In this document: positions 1 to 8,753 of the stretch, one piece after another
Position numbering within the stretch: position 1 is the stretch's first letter
Layout of the letters: each line of letters opens with the position of its first letter
Assembly (NCBI RefSeq): GCF_900445235.1
Contig: NZ_UFSM01000001.1
Location: 2,991,501-3,055,500, forward strand
Reading direction: 5' to 3'
DNA length: 64,000 nt
Source: Aminobacter aminovorans
Lineage (GTDB): Bacteria; Pseudomonadota; Alphaproteobacteria; Rhizobiales; Rhizobiaceae
Made by a program: the position numbers and the translations under genes
Notes under the pieces: model-generated
What the model was told of the DNA's origin: nothing
Seen by the model: only the letters and a program-made list of their open reading frames with translations
Database searches by the model: none

Positions 1-120
1 TCGAAGCTGCTGTCGGCCGTCGCCGTCTTTGCCACGGGCGGCATCAAGGCGCTGGAGGCGAGGGGCCGTCCTGAGGACATTCTGATGATCGAGCATTTAA
101 GGAGCGGCAAGGCACCATGA
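1..120 (+). CDS. C-terminal end of an unrecognised protein (truncated by window start)
   Basis: Frame 1 is open from the first base to a TGA at 118-120 and encodes the last 39 residues of a protein, ending in a basic, Leu-rich tail (EHLRSGKAP). Its stop overlaps the start of the next gene in an ATGA arrangement, so it is probably the upstream partner of the J-domain gene in one operon. The fragment is too short and lacks motifs, so I do not assign a family. Confidence 0.6.
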   Translation, partial: SKLLSAVAVFATGGIKALEARGRPEDILMIEHLRSGKAP

Positions 121-812
121 CAGTTCTCGCCATCCTTGCCGCTGTCCTGGTGTTTACGACGCTTGTTGTCACCGTGTTCCTGCGCGCCGACGCAACCCAG
201 CTTGCCAAGGCGCTGAAGATGGCCGGGCCGTTGGCGCTGGGGCTGGTTGGCGTGGTGTTGTTGCTGTTGGGCCGGGCAGCCGTCGGCGGCGGCCTGATCT
301 CCGCGGCTCTGGCATGGTACGCCGCCGGCAGGAGGGGGGCTTCTACCAGTCGAACGCCGGGGCGGCGTTCGACCGTAAGGACCGCGGCGCTCGAAATGGA
401 GCTCGATCACGACACCGGAGGCCTGCAGGGTTTTGTCCTGGCCGGCCATCAGGAAGGCAAGTCACTTGCTTCACTCGGCCTCACCGAACTGAAAGCACTC
501 TACAAGGAGCTGTCCGGCGATCCGGAAAGCCGCCAGCTACTTGAGACCTATCTTGACGGCCGCTTTCCCGTTTGGCGAGAAGACGCGCAACCTGACCGAG
601 ACGACGGGCAGCGTGTTGCGCCAAGTTCTGGCGCCATGACTAAGGAGGAGGCCTACAAGGTCCTTGGTCTTGAAGCGGGGGCCGCCGCGGCGGATGTCCG
701 CAAGGCGCATCGACGACTGATTCAGCGCCTGCATCCCGATCTCGGAGGCTCGTCTTTCCTCGCGGCGAGGATCAACGAAGCCAAGGACGTCCTTCTCTCC
801 GATCATCACTAG
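117..812 (+). CDS. Membrane-anchored J-domain (DnaJ-like) protein
   Basis: 231 residues. The N-terminus carries one or two hydrophobic segments (about residues 1-22 and 38-70), followed by a variable linker. The C-terminus (about 175-231) is a J domain with the diagnostic HPD tripeptide at residues 206-208, inside HRRLIQRLHPDLGG. J domains stimulate the ATPase of an Hsp70 (DnaK), and the membrane anchor suggests action at the inner membrane, as in DjlA/TIM14-type proteins. The start ATG overlaps the upstream stop (ATGA), suggesting translational coupling. The next gene is convergent. The J domain is clear; the partner and client are unknown. Confidence 0.85.
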   Translation: MTVLAILAAVLVFTTLVVTVFLRADATQLAKALKMAGPLALGLVGVVLLLLGRAAVGGGLISAALAWYAAGRRGASTSRTPGRRSTVRTAALEMELDHDTGGLQGFVLAGHQEGKSLASLGLTELKALYKELSGDPESRQLLETYLDGRFPVWREDAQPDRDDGQRVAPSSGAMTKEEAYKVLGLEAGAAAADVRKAHRRLIQRLHPDLGGSSFLAARINEAKDVLLSDHH

Positions 813-854
813 ACTCTCCTTCGACACAGAACTTTCCAGGAGGTTGGGGTGTGC

Positions 855-2348
855 CTACTGCGCGATGGCGTAGCAGGCGATCTTCTTCTTCTTCAGTGCG
901 TTGCAGGCATTCCAGGCAGCGTCCTTGGAATCGAAGCCGGCAAAGCGGGCACGGAAGTAGGTCACGCCGCCCTTCTCGAAGGGCACGGTGTAGGCGGAGG
1001 CATCGGCCAGAACCGCTGGAACCTGCTTGGCGGTCTTGTCGAGGATCTTGCGGGCTTCGCCATCGCTTGGCGACGACGCGACCTGGATGGCCCAGCCCGA
1101 GGGAACCGACGCGGTCTTCATCTGGTCCAGGGCCTGGACGGCGGGGGCGCGCTGTTCGGCATAAGCCTGCTCGACGCCGGCCGGTTCGCTCGGCACGGCA
1201 TCCTTGGCCTTGCGGATCTGGAACGGAATCTTGCCGCCAAAACGTTCGGTCGAAGCCATGGCGATCTTCGGCTCGGCGCTGCGAGTGATAACCGGCTTAG
1301 GAGCAGGTACGGCCGCGGCGACGGCCACTTCGTCGCTCTCGACGGCTTCGTTGGCAGAGGCGTCGGCGACGACGATCTCTTCGGTTTGCGGACGCATGCC
1401 GGGCATCGGCGCATTGCGCTTAGGCAGCTGAGCCTTGGCGACGGCGACGGCCGGCATCGGCGTGTCGGTCTTGGCGATCAGGTCGCCACCGCCGCGCCTG
1501 GAGGCCTGCGGCATGTAGGTCTTGATCAGCTCGGCCATCTTGTTGTCGCGGCTGGCGCCGCTGGTGCCGCCGAGAACGACTGCGACGATGCGGCGGTTGC
1601 CGTCCTGGACCGAGGAAACCAGGTTGAAGCCTGATGCGCGGGTGTAACCGGTCTTGATGCCGTCGACGCCCTTGATGCGGCCGAGCAGGCGATTGTGGTT
1701 GGCGATGCGCTGGCGACCGAAGGCGAAGGAGCGCGTCGAGAAGTAGCTGTAATATTGCGGGAAATGCTCGCGCAACGCGATACCAAGCTTGGCCATGTCG
1801 CGTGCGGTGGTGAACTGGGCGGTGTTGGGCAGGCCGTTGGCATTGCGGAACACCGTGCCCTTCATGCCGAGGCTGCGTGCCTTGGCGGTCATCATGCGGG
1901 CGAAGTTTTCCTCGGAGCCGCCGATCATTTCGCCAAGTGCGGTCGAAGCGTCGTTTGCCGAGCGCGTTATGAGCGAGAGGATCGCCGCCTCGACGCTGAT
2001 CGAACCGCCAGCCTTGACGCCGATCTTGGTCGGAGGCTCGGCAGCGGCATTCTTGGAGAATACGACCTGGGAATCTTTCTGGATCCGGCCCTTCGAAAGT
2101 GCCTCGAAGGTCAGATAAAGCGTCATCATCTTGGTCAGCGACGCCGGATAGCGCCGGGAATCGGCGCTTGACGAGTGAAGCGTCTCGCCGGTGTTTGCAT
2201 CGATGACGATCGCTGCGTATCTGCTGTCCTTCGCCGCCGAAACAGGGGCTGCGGACGCGATGCCGATGGCTGCGGCAAGAGTGAAAACCATGAACGTTTT
2301 GATGGAGATGGCCGACTTGAGCACTTTACCCGGCAACGCTTGACGCAC
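855..2348 (-). CDS. dacA: D-alanyl-D-alanine carboxypeptidase with C-terminal SPOR domain
   Basis: 497 residues, penicillin-binding protein of the S11 peptidase class, which trims the terminal D-Ala of peptidoglycan stem peptides in the periplasm. The three active-site motifs are visible: SLTK (Ser70/Lys73), SAN (Ser130-Asn132) and KTG (Lys232). A signal peptide covers about residues 1-39. The last 80 residues (GWAIQVASSPSDGEARKIL) look like a SPOR domain, which binds denuded septal glycan, so a role near division is likely. The start is GTG at 2348; the only nearby ATG lies inside the signal peptide. The DacA/DacC/DacF paralogue name is not secure. Confidence 0.9.
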   Translation of the reverse strand: MRQALPGKVLKSAISIKTFMVFTLAAAIGIASAAPVSAAKDSRYAAIVIDANTGETLHSSSADSRRYPASLTKMMTLYLTFEALSKGRIQKDSQVVFSKNAAAEPPTKIGVKAGGSISVEAAILSLITRSANDASTALGEMIGGSEENFARMMTAKARSLGMKGTVFRNANGLPNTAQFTTARDMAKLGIALREHFPQYYSYFSTRSFAFGRQRIANHNRLLGRIKGVDGIKTGYTRASGFNLVSSVQDGNRRIVAVVLGGTSGASRDNKMAELIKTYMPQASRRGGGDLIAKTDTPMPAVAVAKAQLPKRNAPMPGMRPQTEEIVVADASANEAVESDEVAVAAAVPAPKPVITRSAEPKIAMASTERFGGKIPFQIRKAKDAVPSEPAGVEQAYAEQRAPAVQALDQMKTASVPSGWAIQVASSPSDGEARKILDKTAKQVPAVLADASAYTVPFEKGGVTYFRARFAGFDSKDAAWNACNALKKKKIACYAIAQ

Positions 2349-2426
2349 TGTTACACCCTTGAATTATTGTTGCATGAAGGGCGGCAAAGGTTCCTGCCCC
2401 GTATCGATGCACAGTAGGGTCACAGC

Positions 2427-2449
2427 GTTACCAATCCGTTTATGGTAAC
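2427..2449. repeat. Short inverted repeat GTTACC-N11-GGTAAC between dacA and the phasin gene
   Basis: Perfect 6-bp arms (2427-2432 and 2444-2449) separated by 11 bp, in the divergent region upstream of dacA. It could be an operator for dacA, but arms this short can occur by chance. Seen directly; the function is inference. Confidence 0.3.
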
Positions 2450-2536
2450 CGGCTCGTTCACACTTTTGATTGGGCTTTAGTCTAGTTTTACCGAATGGGG
2501 TCGTCGTTTGGACGGTGCGAAATGACGTCGGGTCAG

Positions 2537-2565
2537 TTGACATTTTGTGCGCTGCACAATATCTA
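2537..2565 (+). promoter_or_regulatory. Phasin promoter with a palindromic operator filling the -35/-10 spacer
   Basis: A perfect -35 box TTGACA (2537-2542) is followed 17 bp later by TATCTA (2560-2565). The 17-bp spacer contains the palindrome TTGTGC-GCT-GCACAA (2545-2559). TGC/GCA-rich palindromes are what PhaR/PhbF-type PHB regulators bind in front of phasin genes, so repression by such a regulator is likely. A further TGC/GCA motif (TGCATCGCACAA) lies at 2569-2580. The position would block RNA polymerase directly. The boxes are seen; the regulator identity is inferred. Confidence 0.7.
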
Positions 2566-2619
2566 GGCTGCATCGCACAATCACATAGCGCAGCGCGCGG
2601 AACCCGAAAGGATGCAGCG

Positions 2620-2949
2620 ATGACCCAGACCTATGAAGATTTCAGCAAATACGGCAAGGACTTCGTCGACACCGGCCTGAAGAGCTTCGCTTCGCTCTCC
2701 AAGGGCGCGCAGGCGATCGCCACCGAGACCACCGACTACACCAAGAAGAGCTTCGAGTCGGGTGCAGCCACTTTCGAGAAGCTGCTCGGCGTCAAGTCGC
2801 TCGAAAAGGCCGTCGAAATCCAGACTGACTATGCCAAGCAGGCTTATGAAGGTTTTGTCGCCGAGGCGACCAAGCTCGGCGAACTGTATGCCGAACTTGC
2901 CAAGGACGCCTACAAGCCGTTTGAGTCGCTCGTCGCCAAGGCGAAGTGA
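2620..2949 (+). CDS. Phasin (PHB granule-associated protein)
   Basis: 109 residues starting MTQTYEDFSKYGKDF, mostly amphipathic helix rich in Ala, Lys and Glu, with no signal peptide or membrane segment. This matches small phasin-family proteins that coat polyhydroxybutyrate granules and control their size. The ATG at 2620 is preceded by AAAGGA at a good distance; a longer frame reaching 2470 would start upstream of the promoter and is rejected. It is monocistronic, with its own strong promoter and a strong terminator. The promoter-embedded palindrome suggests PHB-responsive repression. Confidence 0.88.
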   Translation: MTQTYEDFSKYGKDFVDTGLKSFASLSKGAQAIATETTDYTKKSFESGAATFEKLLGVKSLEKAVEIQTDYAKQAYEGFVAEATKLGELYAELAKDAYKPFESLVAKAK

Positions 2950-3000
2950 TCGACTGATCCCCGATTTCTGGGGGCTGGATCGAAAGATCCGGCAGATACG

Positions 3001-3035
3001 ACCCGGTTGCGCTCGCGCAGCCGGGTTTTTTGTTT
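3001..3035 (+). terminator. Rho-independent terminator of the phasin gene
   Basis: GC-rich hairpin with nearly perfect 12-nt arms (3001-3012 and 3015-3026; the innermost pairs open to form the loop), followed by a T-rich tract (TTTTTTGTTTTTC). Confidence 0.9.
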
Positions 3036-3150
3036 TTCTTTTGCACAAGTGCTTCACGTTTATGGCAATTCGGGCCATGCCGCCCCCGTCACCGTATTGT
3101 CAGCACGTCAGAAGGGCTTAAAATCCCCCTAATGACACCTACATGACGAA

Positions 3151-3552
3151 GTGTCGGAATTGATGAAGGGCAGAACCAGATTGACGACCGGCTTGGAAGC
3201 CACGAACGACGTCGTGGCGCGGATGCAGAACGGTGACGAGGGAGGCAACGGCCCAAGCCGTGGCACGGCTGTCATCACCCGTACGAAGACCAAGACCAAG
3301 CGGCCGAGCCTCTACCGGGTGCTCATCCTCAATGACGACTACACCCCGATGGAGTTCGTCGTGCACGTGCTCGAACGCTTCTTCCAGAAGGACAAGGAGG
3401 CCGCTACCCGCATCATGTTGCATGTCCATAATCATGGCGTCGGCGAATGCGGGATCTACACCTTCGAAGTGGCCGAGACCAAAGTGTCCCAGGTCATGGA
3501 TTTCGCCAGACAGAACCAGCATCCGCTGCAATGCGTGATGGAGAAGAAGTGA
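3151..3552 (+). CDS. clpS: ATP-dependent Clp protease adaptor ClpS
   Basis: Up to 133 residues. ClpS delivers N-end rule substrates to ClpAP. The conserved core (about residues 50-133) contains [20 protein letters not shown] and [20 protein letters not shown], with the substrate-pocket Asn-Asp-Asp and His residues. The N-terminal 45 residues are variable. The start is uncertain: GTG at 3151, ATG at 3163 (a better codon with a weak GGA upstream) or ATG at 3223 are all possible. It lies 8 bp upstream of clpA, so the adaptor and unfoldase are co-transcribed. Confidence 0.93.
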   Translation: MSELMKGRTRLTTGLEATNDVVARMQNGDEGGNGPSRGTAVITRTKTKTKRPSLYRVLILNDDYTPMEFVVHVLERFFQKDKEAATRIMLHVHNHGVGECGIYTFEVAETKVSQVMDFARQNQHPLQCVMEKK

Positions 3553-3560
3553 GGTATTGA

Positions 3561-6032
3561 ATGCCGGCTTTCTCCCAGGGCCTCGAAAAAGCGCTGCATC
3601 AGGCGTTGACGCTCGCCAACGAGCGTCACCACGAATATGCAACCCTTGAACATCTGCTGCTCGCCCTCATCGATGACAATGAGGCGGCCGCCGTCATGCG
3701 TGCCTGCAACGTCGATCTCGACGAACTTAAGCAGACAGTGCTGACCTATATCGACACCGAGCTCGACAATCTCGTCACCGGCTATGACGAGGATTCTAAG
3801 CCGACCGCCGGTTTCCAGCGCGTCATCCAGCGCGCCGTCATCCACGTCCAGTCATCCGGGCGCGAGGAAGTGTCCGGCGCCAACGTGCTTGTTGCGATCT
3901 TCGCCGAGCGCGAAAGCCACGCCGCCTATTTCCTGCAGGAACAGCAGATGACCCGCTATGACGCGGTCAACTATATCTCGCACGGCATCGCCAAGCGTCC
4001 CGGAGCCACCGAGACCCGCAGCCCGCGCGGCGCCGACGAAGAGCAGCATGGCTCGAACGGCGAGGCAGGCGAAGAGACGGGCAAGGGCAAGAAGCAACAG
4101 GATGCGTTGACCGCCTATTGCGTCAACCTCAACGTCAAGGCGCGCGCCGGCAAGATCGATCCGCTGATCGGCCGGGAGTCCGAGATCAACCGCACCATTC
4201 AGGTGCTGTGCCGGCGCTCCAAGAACAACCCGCTCTATGTCGGTGATCCCGGCGTGGGCAAGACGGCCATTGCCGAAGGCCTGGCCAAGCGCATCGTCGA
4301 AGGCGATGTCCCTGAAGTGCTCGAGGATGCCACCATCTTTGCGCTCGACATGGGCACGCTGCTTGCCGGCACGCGTTATCGCGGCGACTTCGAGGAGCGT
4401 TTGAAGCAGGTCGTCAAGGAGCTCGAGGAGTATCCGGGCGCGGTGCTGTTCATCGACGAGATCCACACGGTGATCGGTGCGGGTGCAACGTCCGGTGGCG
4501 CAATGGACGCTTCCAACCTGCTCAAGCCGGCGCTGTCGTCGGGTGCCATCCGCTGCATCGGCTCGACCACCTACAAGGAGTTCCGCCAGTTCTTCGAGAA
4601 GGACAGGGCGCTTGTCCGTCGTTTCCAGAAGATCGATGTCAACGAGCCGACCGTCGATGACGCCATCGAGATCATGAAGGGCCTCAAGCCCTACTATGAG
4701 GACTTCCACAAGGTGAAGTTCACCAACGAGGCGATCAAGGCGGCGGTCGAGCTTTCGGCGCGCTACATCAACGACCGCAAGCTGCCCGACAAGGCGATCG
4801 ACGTGATCGACGAGACGGGCGCGTCGCAGATGCTTTTGCCGGAAGGCAAGCGCAAGAAGACGATCGGCATCAAGGAGATCGAAGCGACGATCGCCACCAT
4901 GGCGCGCATCCCGCCGAAGACGGTCTCGGCCGACGACGAAAAGGTGCTGGCCGGCCTCGAGGTCGAACTGCAGCGTGTCGTCTACGGACAGGACACGGCG
5001 ATCACCGCGCTTACCTCGGCGATCAAGCTGGCACGTGCGGGCCTGCGCGAACCGGAGAAGCCGATCGGCTCCTACCTGTTCTCGGGCCCGACCGGCGTCG
5101 GCAAGACCGAAGTGGCAAAGCAGCTTGCACTGTCGCTCGGCGTCGAACTGATCCGCTTCGACATGTCGGAGTATATGGAGCGCCATACCGTCAGCCGCCT
5201 GATCGGCGCGCCGCCCGGATATGTCGGCTTCGACCAGGGCGGCCTGCTGACCGACGGTGTCGACCAGCATCCGCATTGCGTGCTGCTGCTCGACGAAGTC
5301 GAAAAGGCCCATCCCGACCTGTTCAACATCCTGTTGCAGGTCATGGACCACGGCAAGCTGACCGACCACAACGGCAAGCAGATCGACTTCCGCAATGTCA
5401 TCCTGATCATGACCACCAATGCGGGTGCGTCCGACGCGCAGCGCGCGGCGATCGGCTTTGGATCGACAAAACGCGAAGGCGACGATGTCGAGGCGATAAA
5501 CCGGCTGTTCACGCCGGAGTTCCGCAACCGTCTCGATGCCATCATCCCGTTCGGCTCGCTGCCGGTGCCGGTGGTGCATCAGGTCGTGCAGAAGTTCGTC
5601 ATGCAGTTGGAGGCCCAGCTTTCGGAGCGTGGCGTTACTTTCGACCTGTCGCCGGATGCCATCGCCTGGCTGGCCGAGAAAGGCTACGACGAGCGCATGG
5701 GCGCGCGTCCGCTCGGCCGCGTCATCCAGGAGCACATCAAGAAGCCGCTGGCCGACGAAGTGCTGTTCGGCAAGCTCAGGAAGGGCGGCACGGTGCGCGT
5801 TACCGTCGAGAAGAAGGAAACCGGCGAGTCCGGCCTGAAGCTCGAGACGCTCGCCGACGAAGTGCCGGTGAAGCCGAAGAAGGAAGATCCGGCCGATCGT
5901 CCGAAGGTCAAGAAGGCAGCTGCCAAGAAGCCTGTCGCCAAGAAGGTCGTGGCGGCAAAGCCGAAGTCGGAGCCGAAGGGCAAGGATGGCGGCAAGCGCA
6001 GTCTGGTTCCGCAACTGCCTCGAAAAGGCTGA
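3561..6032 (+). CDS. clpA: ATP-dependent Clp protease ATP-binding subunit ClpA
   Basis: 823 residues. AAA+ unfoldase that feeds substrates to ClpP. An N-domain (about 1-145) is followed by an acidic/basic linker, then AAA domain 1 with Walker A GDPGVGKT (about 228-235) and Walker B LFIDEIHT, and AAA domain 2 with Walker A GPTGVGKT (about 510-517) and [10 protein letters not shown]. The C-terminus carries a Lys/Ala/Pro-rich tail (about 770-823) that extends past the usual ClpA end. Directly follows clpS and ends in a strong terminator. Confidence 0.97.
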   Translation: MPAFSQGLEKALHQALTLANERHHEYATLEHLLLALIDDNEAAAVMRACNVDLDELKQTVLTYIDTELDNLVTGYDEDSKPTAGFQRVIQRAVIHVQSSGREEVSGANVLVAIFAERESHAAYFLQEQQMTRYDAVNYISHGIAKRPGATETRSPRGADEEQHGSNGEAGEETGKGKKQQDALTAYCVNLNVKARAGKIDPLIGRESEINRTIQVLCRRSKNNPLYVGDPGVGKTAIAEGLAKRIVEGDVPEVLEDATIFALDMGTLLAGTRYRGDFEERLKQVVKELEEYPGAVLFIDEIHTVIGAGATSGGAMDASNLLKPALSSGAIRCIGSTTYKEFRQFFEKDRALVRRFQKIDVNEPTVDDAIEIMKGLKPYYEDFHKVKFTNEAIKAAVELSARYINDRKLPDKAIDVIDETGASQMLLPEGKRKKTIGIKEIEATIATMARIPPKTVSADDEKVLAGLEVELQRVVYGQDTAITALTSAIKLARAGLREPEKPIGSYLFSGPTGVGKTEVAKQLALSLGVELIRFDMSEYMERHTVSRLIGAPPGYVGFDQGGLLTDGVDQHPHCVLLLDEVEKAHPDLFNILLQVMDHGKLTDHNGKQIDFRNVILIMTTNAGASDAQRAAIGFGSTKREGDDVEAINRLFTPEFRNRLDAIIPFGSLPVPVVHQVVQKFVMQLEAQLSERGVTFDLSPDAIAWLAEKGYDERMGARPLGRVIQEHIKKPLADEVLFGKLRKGGTVRVTVEKKETGESGLKLETLADEVPVKPKKEDPADRPKVKKAAAKKPVAKKVVAAKPKSEPKGKDGGKRSLVPQLPRKG

Positions 6033-6042
6033 TTGAAGTACC

Positions 6043-6073
6043 AAGAAGCCCCGGAAACGGGGCTTCTTTTTTT
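6043..6073 (+). terminator. Rho-independent terminator after clpA
   Basis: Perfect 11-bp stem (AAGAAGCCCCG, GAAA tetraloop, CGGGGCTTCTT) followed by a run of T. It lies between the convergent clpA and diguanylate cyclase genes. Confidence 0.93.
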
Positions 6074-6101
6074 GTTCATTCAAAGCGCTGGACGGCCTTT
6101 G

Positions 6102-7352
6102 TCAGGCAACAAGCGGGCTTTCGACACGGTTGCGGCCGAGCCGCTTGGCGCGATAGAGCCAGGTGTCGGCGTCCCGGATCATCTGTTCGGCCGAAACAGG
6201 ACCGCTCTTGGCGGTCGTCACCCCGATGCTGACGGTGGTGCTCAGGCCGGGTTCGGCCAGTGTCATGGTTGCCACCGCTGAGCGAAGGCGTTCGGCGAGG
6301 ATTGTCGCGTCGCCGGCGTTCAAATCCTGGCAGATGGCAACGAATTCCTCGCCGCCATAGCGGAACAGCCGGTCGCCGCTGCGCAGCGCGCCGTCCAGCG
6401 CACGTGCGACATCCTTGAGCACCTTGTCGCCGGTGACGTGGCCATGCTGGTCGTTGATGCTCTTGAAGTGGTCGATGTCGATCATCAACAGGCTCACCGG
6501 CTGGCGGTCGGCCAGCGGCCTGTCGATCAGCGACTGCGCCACAGCTTCGAAATGCCCACGGTCGCTTGTGCCGGTCAGCGTGTCCTTGCCGGTCTTTTGC
6601 AGCAGGTCCTCGTAGCGGTGGCGGAATGTCAGCCGGTCAAAGACCTTGAGCAGCGGTTCCGGCCCGGCCAGTGCCGGCCGGCTTTCGACGTGCCTGAGGT
6701 AGACCACGAGCATAGTGCTGTAGAGCGCGGCTGCCGCCATCTTGGCGATCCAGCCGCCGTAGAGCGCGCTGATCGGCACGCCCGATACGAGGTGGAGACC
6801 GAGAAAGAACATCAACTGGTCGAAGGTGAGGACCAGTGCCGCGCTCAGGAAAATGCGCTTGAACAGCGTGTTGGCGATACGCTGGCCGAGCTTCTCGTAG
6901 ATCAGGATCAGGGCGATGCTGTCGAGGAACAGCAGTGCCGTTCCCCAGACCATCAGTACGCCCATGTCGTCGAGGAACGTCAGATCAGGCTGATAGCCCG
7001 GCATTTCGGCGACGTTGCCGTACAGGCGCAGGATCAGGGCCAGCGCCACCATCAGGCAGTTGCCGATCAACAGCCCGTAGATCGGCTGGCGCACCGTCTC
7101 GGCATCCTCCTTGATGTAGAGCAGGAGGAACATCATCAGCTTGCCGGAGAACATGACGGTCGAGCCGGGCGATATCAGGCCGAAGGGCAGCTGAACGAAG
7201 AACACCGCGGCGAGATAGGTCTCGAGGAAGTGCATCACGCCGAGCACGCAAACGAAGATGCCGATGCCGAATCTGTGGCGTGAATGGAAAACCGCGGCCA
7301 TGGTCACGAAGTAGATCAGCGCCTGCAGGACGAGCAGCAATGCACCTGTCAT
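6102..7352 (-). CDS. Membrane diguanylate cyclase (GGDEF protein)
   Basis: 416 residues. The N-terminal 235 residues are hydrophobic with about six or seven predicted membrane segments, probably a sensory module. The C-terminal GGDEF domain (about 250-416) has an intact active site GGEEF (about 332-336) and an inhibitory I-site RSGD five residues upstream, so it probably makes c-di-GMP and is subject to product inhibition. No EAL domain. Divergent from azlC. The signal sensed is unknown. Confidence 0.92.
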   Translation of the reverse strand: MTGALLLVLQALIYFVTMAAVFHSRHRFGIGIFVCVLGVMHFLETYLAAVFFVQLPFGLISPGSTVMFSGKLMMFLLLYIKEDAETVRQPIYGLLIGNCLMVALALILRLYGNVAEMPGYQPDLTFLDDMGVLMVWGTALLFLDSIALILIYEKLGQRIANTLFKRIFLSAALVLTFDQLMFFLGLHLVSGVPISALYGGWIAKMAAAALYSTMLVVYLRHVESRPALAGPEPLLKVFDRLTFRHRYEDLLQKTGKDTLTGTSDRGHFEAVAQSLIDRPLADRQPVSLLMIDIDHFKSINDQHGHVTGDKVLKDVARALDGALRSGDRLFRYGGEEFVAICQDLNAGDATILAERLRSAVATMTLAEPGLSTTVSIGVTTAKSGPVSAEQMIRDADTWLYRAKRLGRNRVESPLVA

Positions 7353-7533
7353 GACGTGGCTGTTCCTCGCTTTCCACCTAAAGGCCTACCTACACATTCG
7401 CGGTACGTAAACCGTTAATATGCCGTCCGTTTCGCTGGTCGGCACGATGTTGCCCGGCCCGGGCAGCGGTCACGAGGCGCAGGTTCATTGCGCCAGGCGG
7501 AGTGAGGCGCTGACTTGGCCGGGAGGCCATGCT

Positions 7534-8292
7534 ATGCGCCTTTCAATGCCTGCTGACCCCACATCTCCAACGCCGAGCCTGTCGACACGCCGCCTCTGGT
7601 ATCTGCGCGGCGTTCGTGCCGCCTTCTCGATCCCTGGCCTTATCCTTGCCAGCGCCTTCATCGGCTTTGCCGGGCTTGCCAAGGAGGCTGGGCTGACGCT
7701 GGCGCAGACCGTCTTCATGGTCGGTATGGTCTGGGCGCTTCCGGCCAAGGTGGTGCTGATCGGCGCCATTCTCTCCGGCGCTTCGTTGCCGGCGGCGGCT
7801 TTCGCCGTGGCGCTGTCATCGATCCGGCTGACGCCGATGGTGGTGGCGCTGGTGCCCGAACTGCGCGGGCCCAGGACACCACGCTGGGTACTCTATGTCC
7901 TGTCGCATTTCGTCGCCGTCACCTCCTGGGTGCTGGCGATGGAGCGGCTGCGCGGCATCCCGCGCGAACTGCGCACCAGCTATTATGCCGGGCTCGGGTC
8001 GACGCTCGTGCTGTTCAACATGGCGGTTACGGCCGTCGTCTATCTCGTCGCCGACAGTCTGCCGCCGATCGTCTCGGCGGCATTGTTCTTGCTCACGCCG
8101 ATGTATTTCCTGACCTCGCTCTGGGGATCGGCGCGAGAACGGGCAGGGCATGTCGCCATGGTCCTCGGGCTCATCCTCGGCCCGCTGCTCCATCTCGTCA
8201 TCCCCGGTTTCGACCTGCTTGGCGCCGGGCTCATCGGCGGTGGGACCGCCTTTGCCTTCCACAAGCTGGCGCGGCGGAGGGCATCGGCATGA
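7534..8292 (+). CDS. azlC: AzlC family branched-chain amino acid exporter, large subunit
   Basis: 252 residues from the ATG at 7534, which has GGGAGG seven bases upstream; the frame is open further back to 7420 but that extension is not membrane-like. Multiple hydrophobic segments and the AzlC-type region AAFSIPGLILASAFIGFAGL support the family, which with AzlD exports branched-chain amino acids or analogues such as azaleucine. The stop overlaps azlD by four bases (ATGA). The substrate here is inferred from the family only. Confidence 0.85.
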   Translation: MRLSMPADPTSPTPSLSTRRLWYLRGVRAAFSIPGLILASAFIGFAGLAKEAGLTLAQTVFMVGMVWALPAKVVLIGAILSGASLPAAAFAVALSSIRLTPMVVALVPELRGPRTPRWVLYVLSHFVAVTSWVLAMERLRGIPRELRTSYYAGLGSTLVLFNMAVTAVVYLVADSLPPIVSAALFLLTPMYFLTSLWGSARERAGHVAMVLGLILGPLLHLVIPGFDLLGAGLIGGGTAFAFHKLARRRASA

Positions 8293-8636
8293 CCTTCGGC
8301 GCAGTCGACAGCTGGTGGTGGCCGTTCCTGTTCATCCTCGTCGGCGGCTGGCTCGCAACCGACGCCTGGCGTTTCCTCGGGGTCTATCTCGGCGACCGTC
8401 TCAGCGAGAATTCCGACCTTCTCGTCCTGGTTCGCGCACTCGCCACCGCACTTGTCGCCGCCGTCATCGGCAATCTGATCGTTTTTCCCAGCGGGGCACT
8501 TATCGACACGGCACTCGCCTTGCGCATCGTCGCAGCCGGCGCAGGCTTCCTTGCATATCTCTATCTCGGGCGGAAGATCCTGGTCGGCATCGTTGTGGCG
8601 GAAGTGATCCTGCTGGTCGGGATGTGGAGTTTCTGA
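8289..8636 (+). CDS. azlD: AzlD family branched-chain amino acid exporter, small subunit
   Basis: 115 residues with about four hydrophobic segments. It overlaps azlC by the ATGA arrangement, the standard pairing for this two-component exporter. Length is typical of the family. No terminator is visible immediately after it. Confidence 0.85.
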   Translation: MTFGAVDSWWWPFLFILVGGWLATDAWRFLGVYLGDRLSENSDLLVLVRALATALVAAVIGNLIVFPSGALIDTALALRIVAAGAGFLAYLYLGRKILVGIVVAEVILLVGMWSF

Positions 8637-8753
8637 GCCAAAGAGACGTTCCGCCTATGCCGAAGTCTCAGCTTTGTTTCCATTGCGTGGCGGCATATTC
8701 ACGACAGCTTAATTGCCGATGCGTATCATATCCAAGGGTTGGGGGATCCGCAA

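Noticed and set aside
3852..6083. Very long open frame (743 codons) on the minus strand opposite clpA
   Set aside because: A shadow: high-GC codons of clpA keep the reverse frame open. The protein has no domain and clpA is certain.
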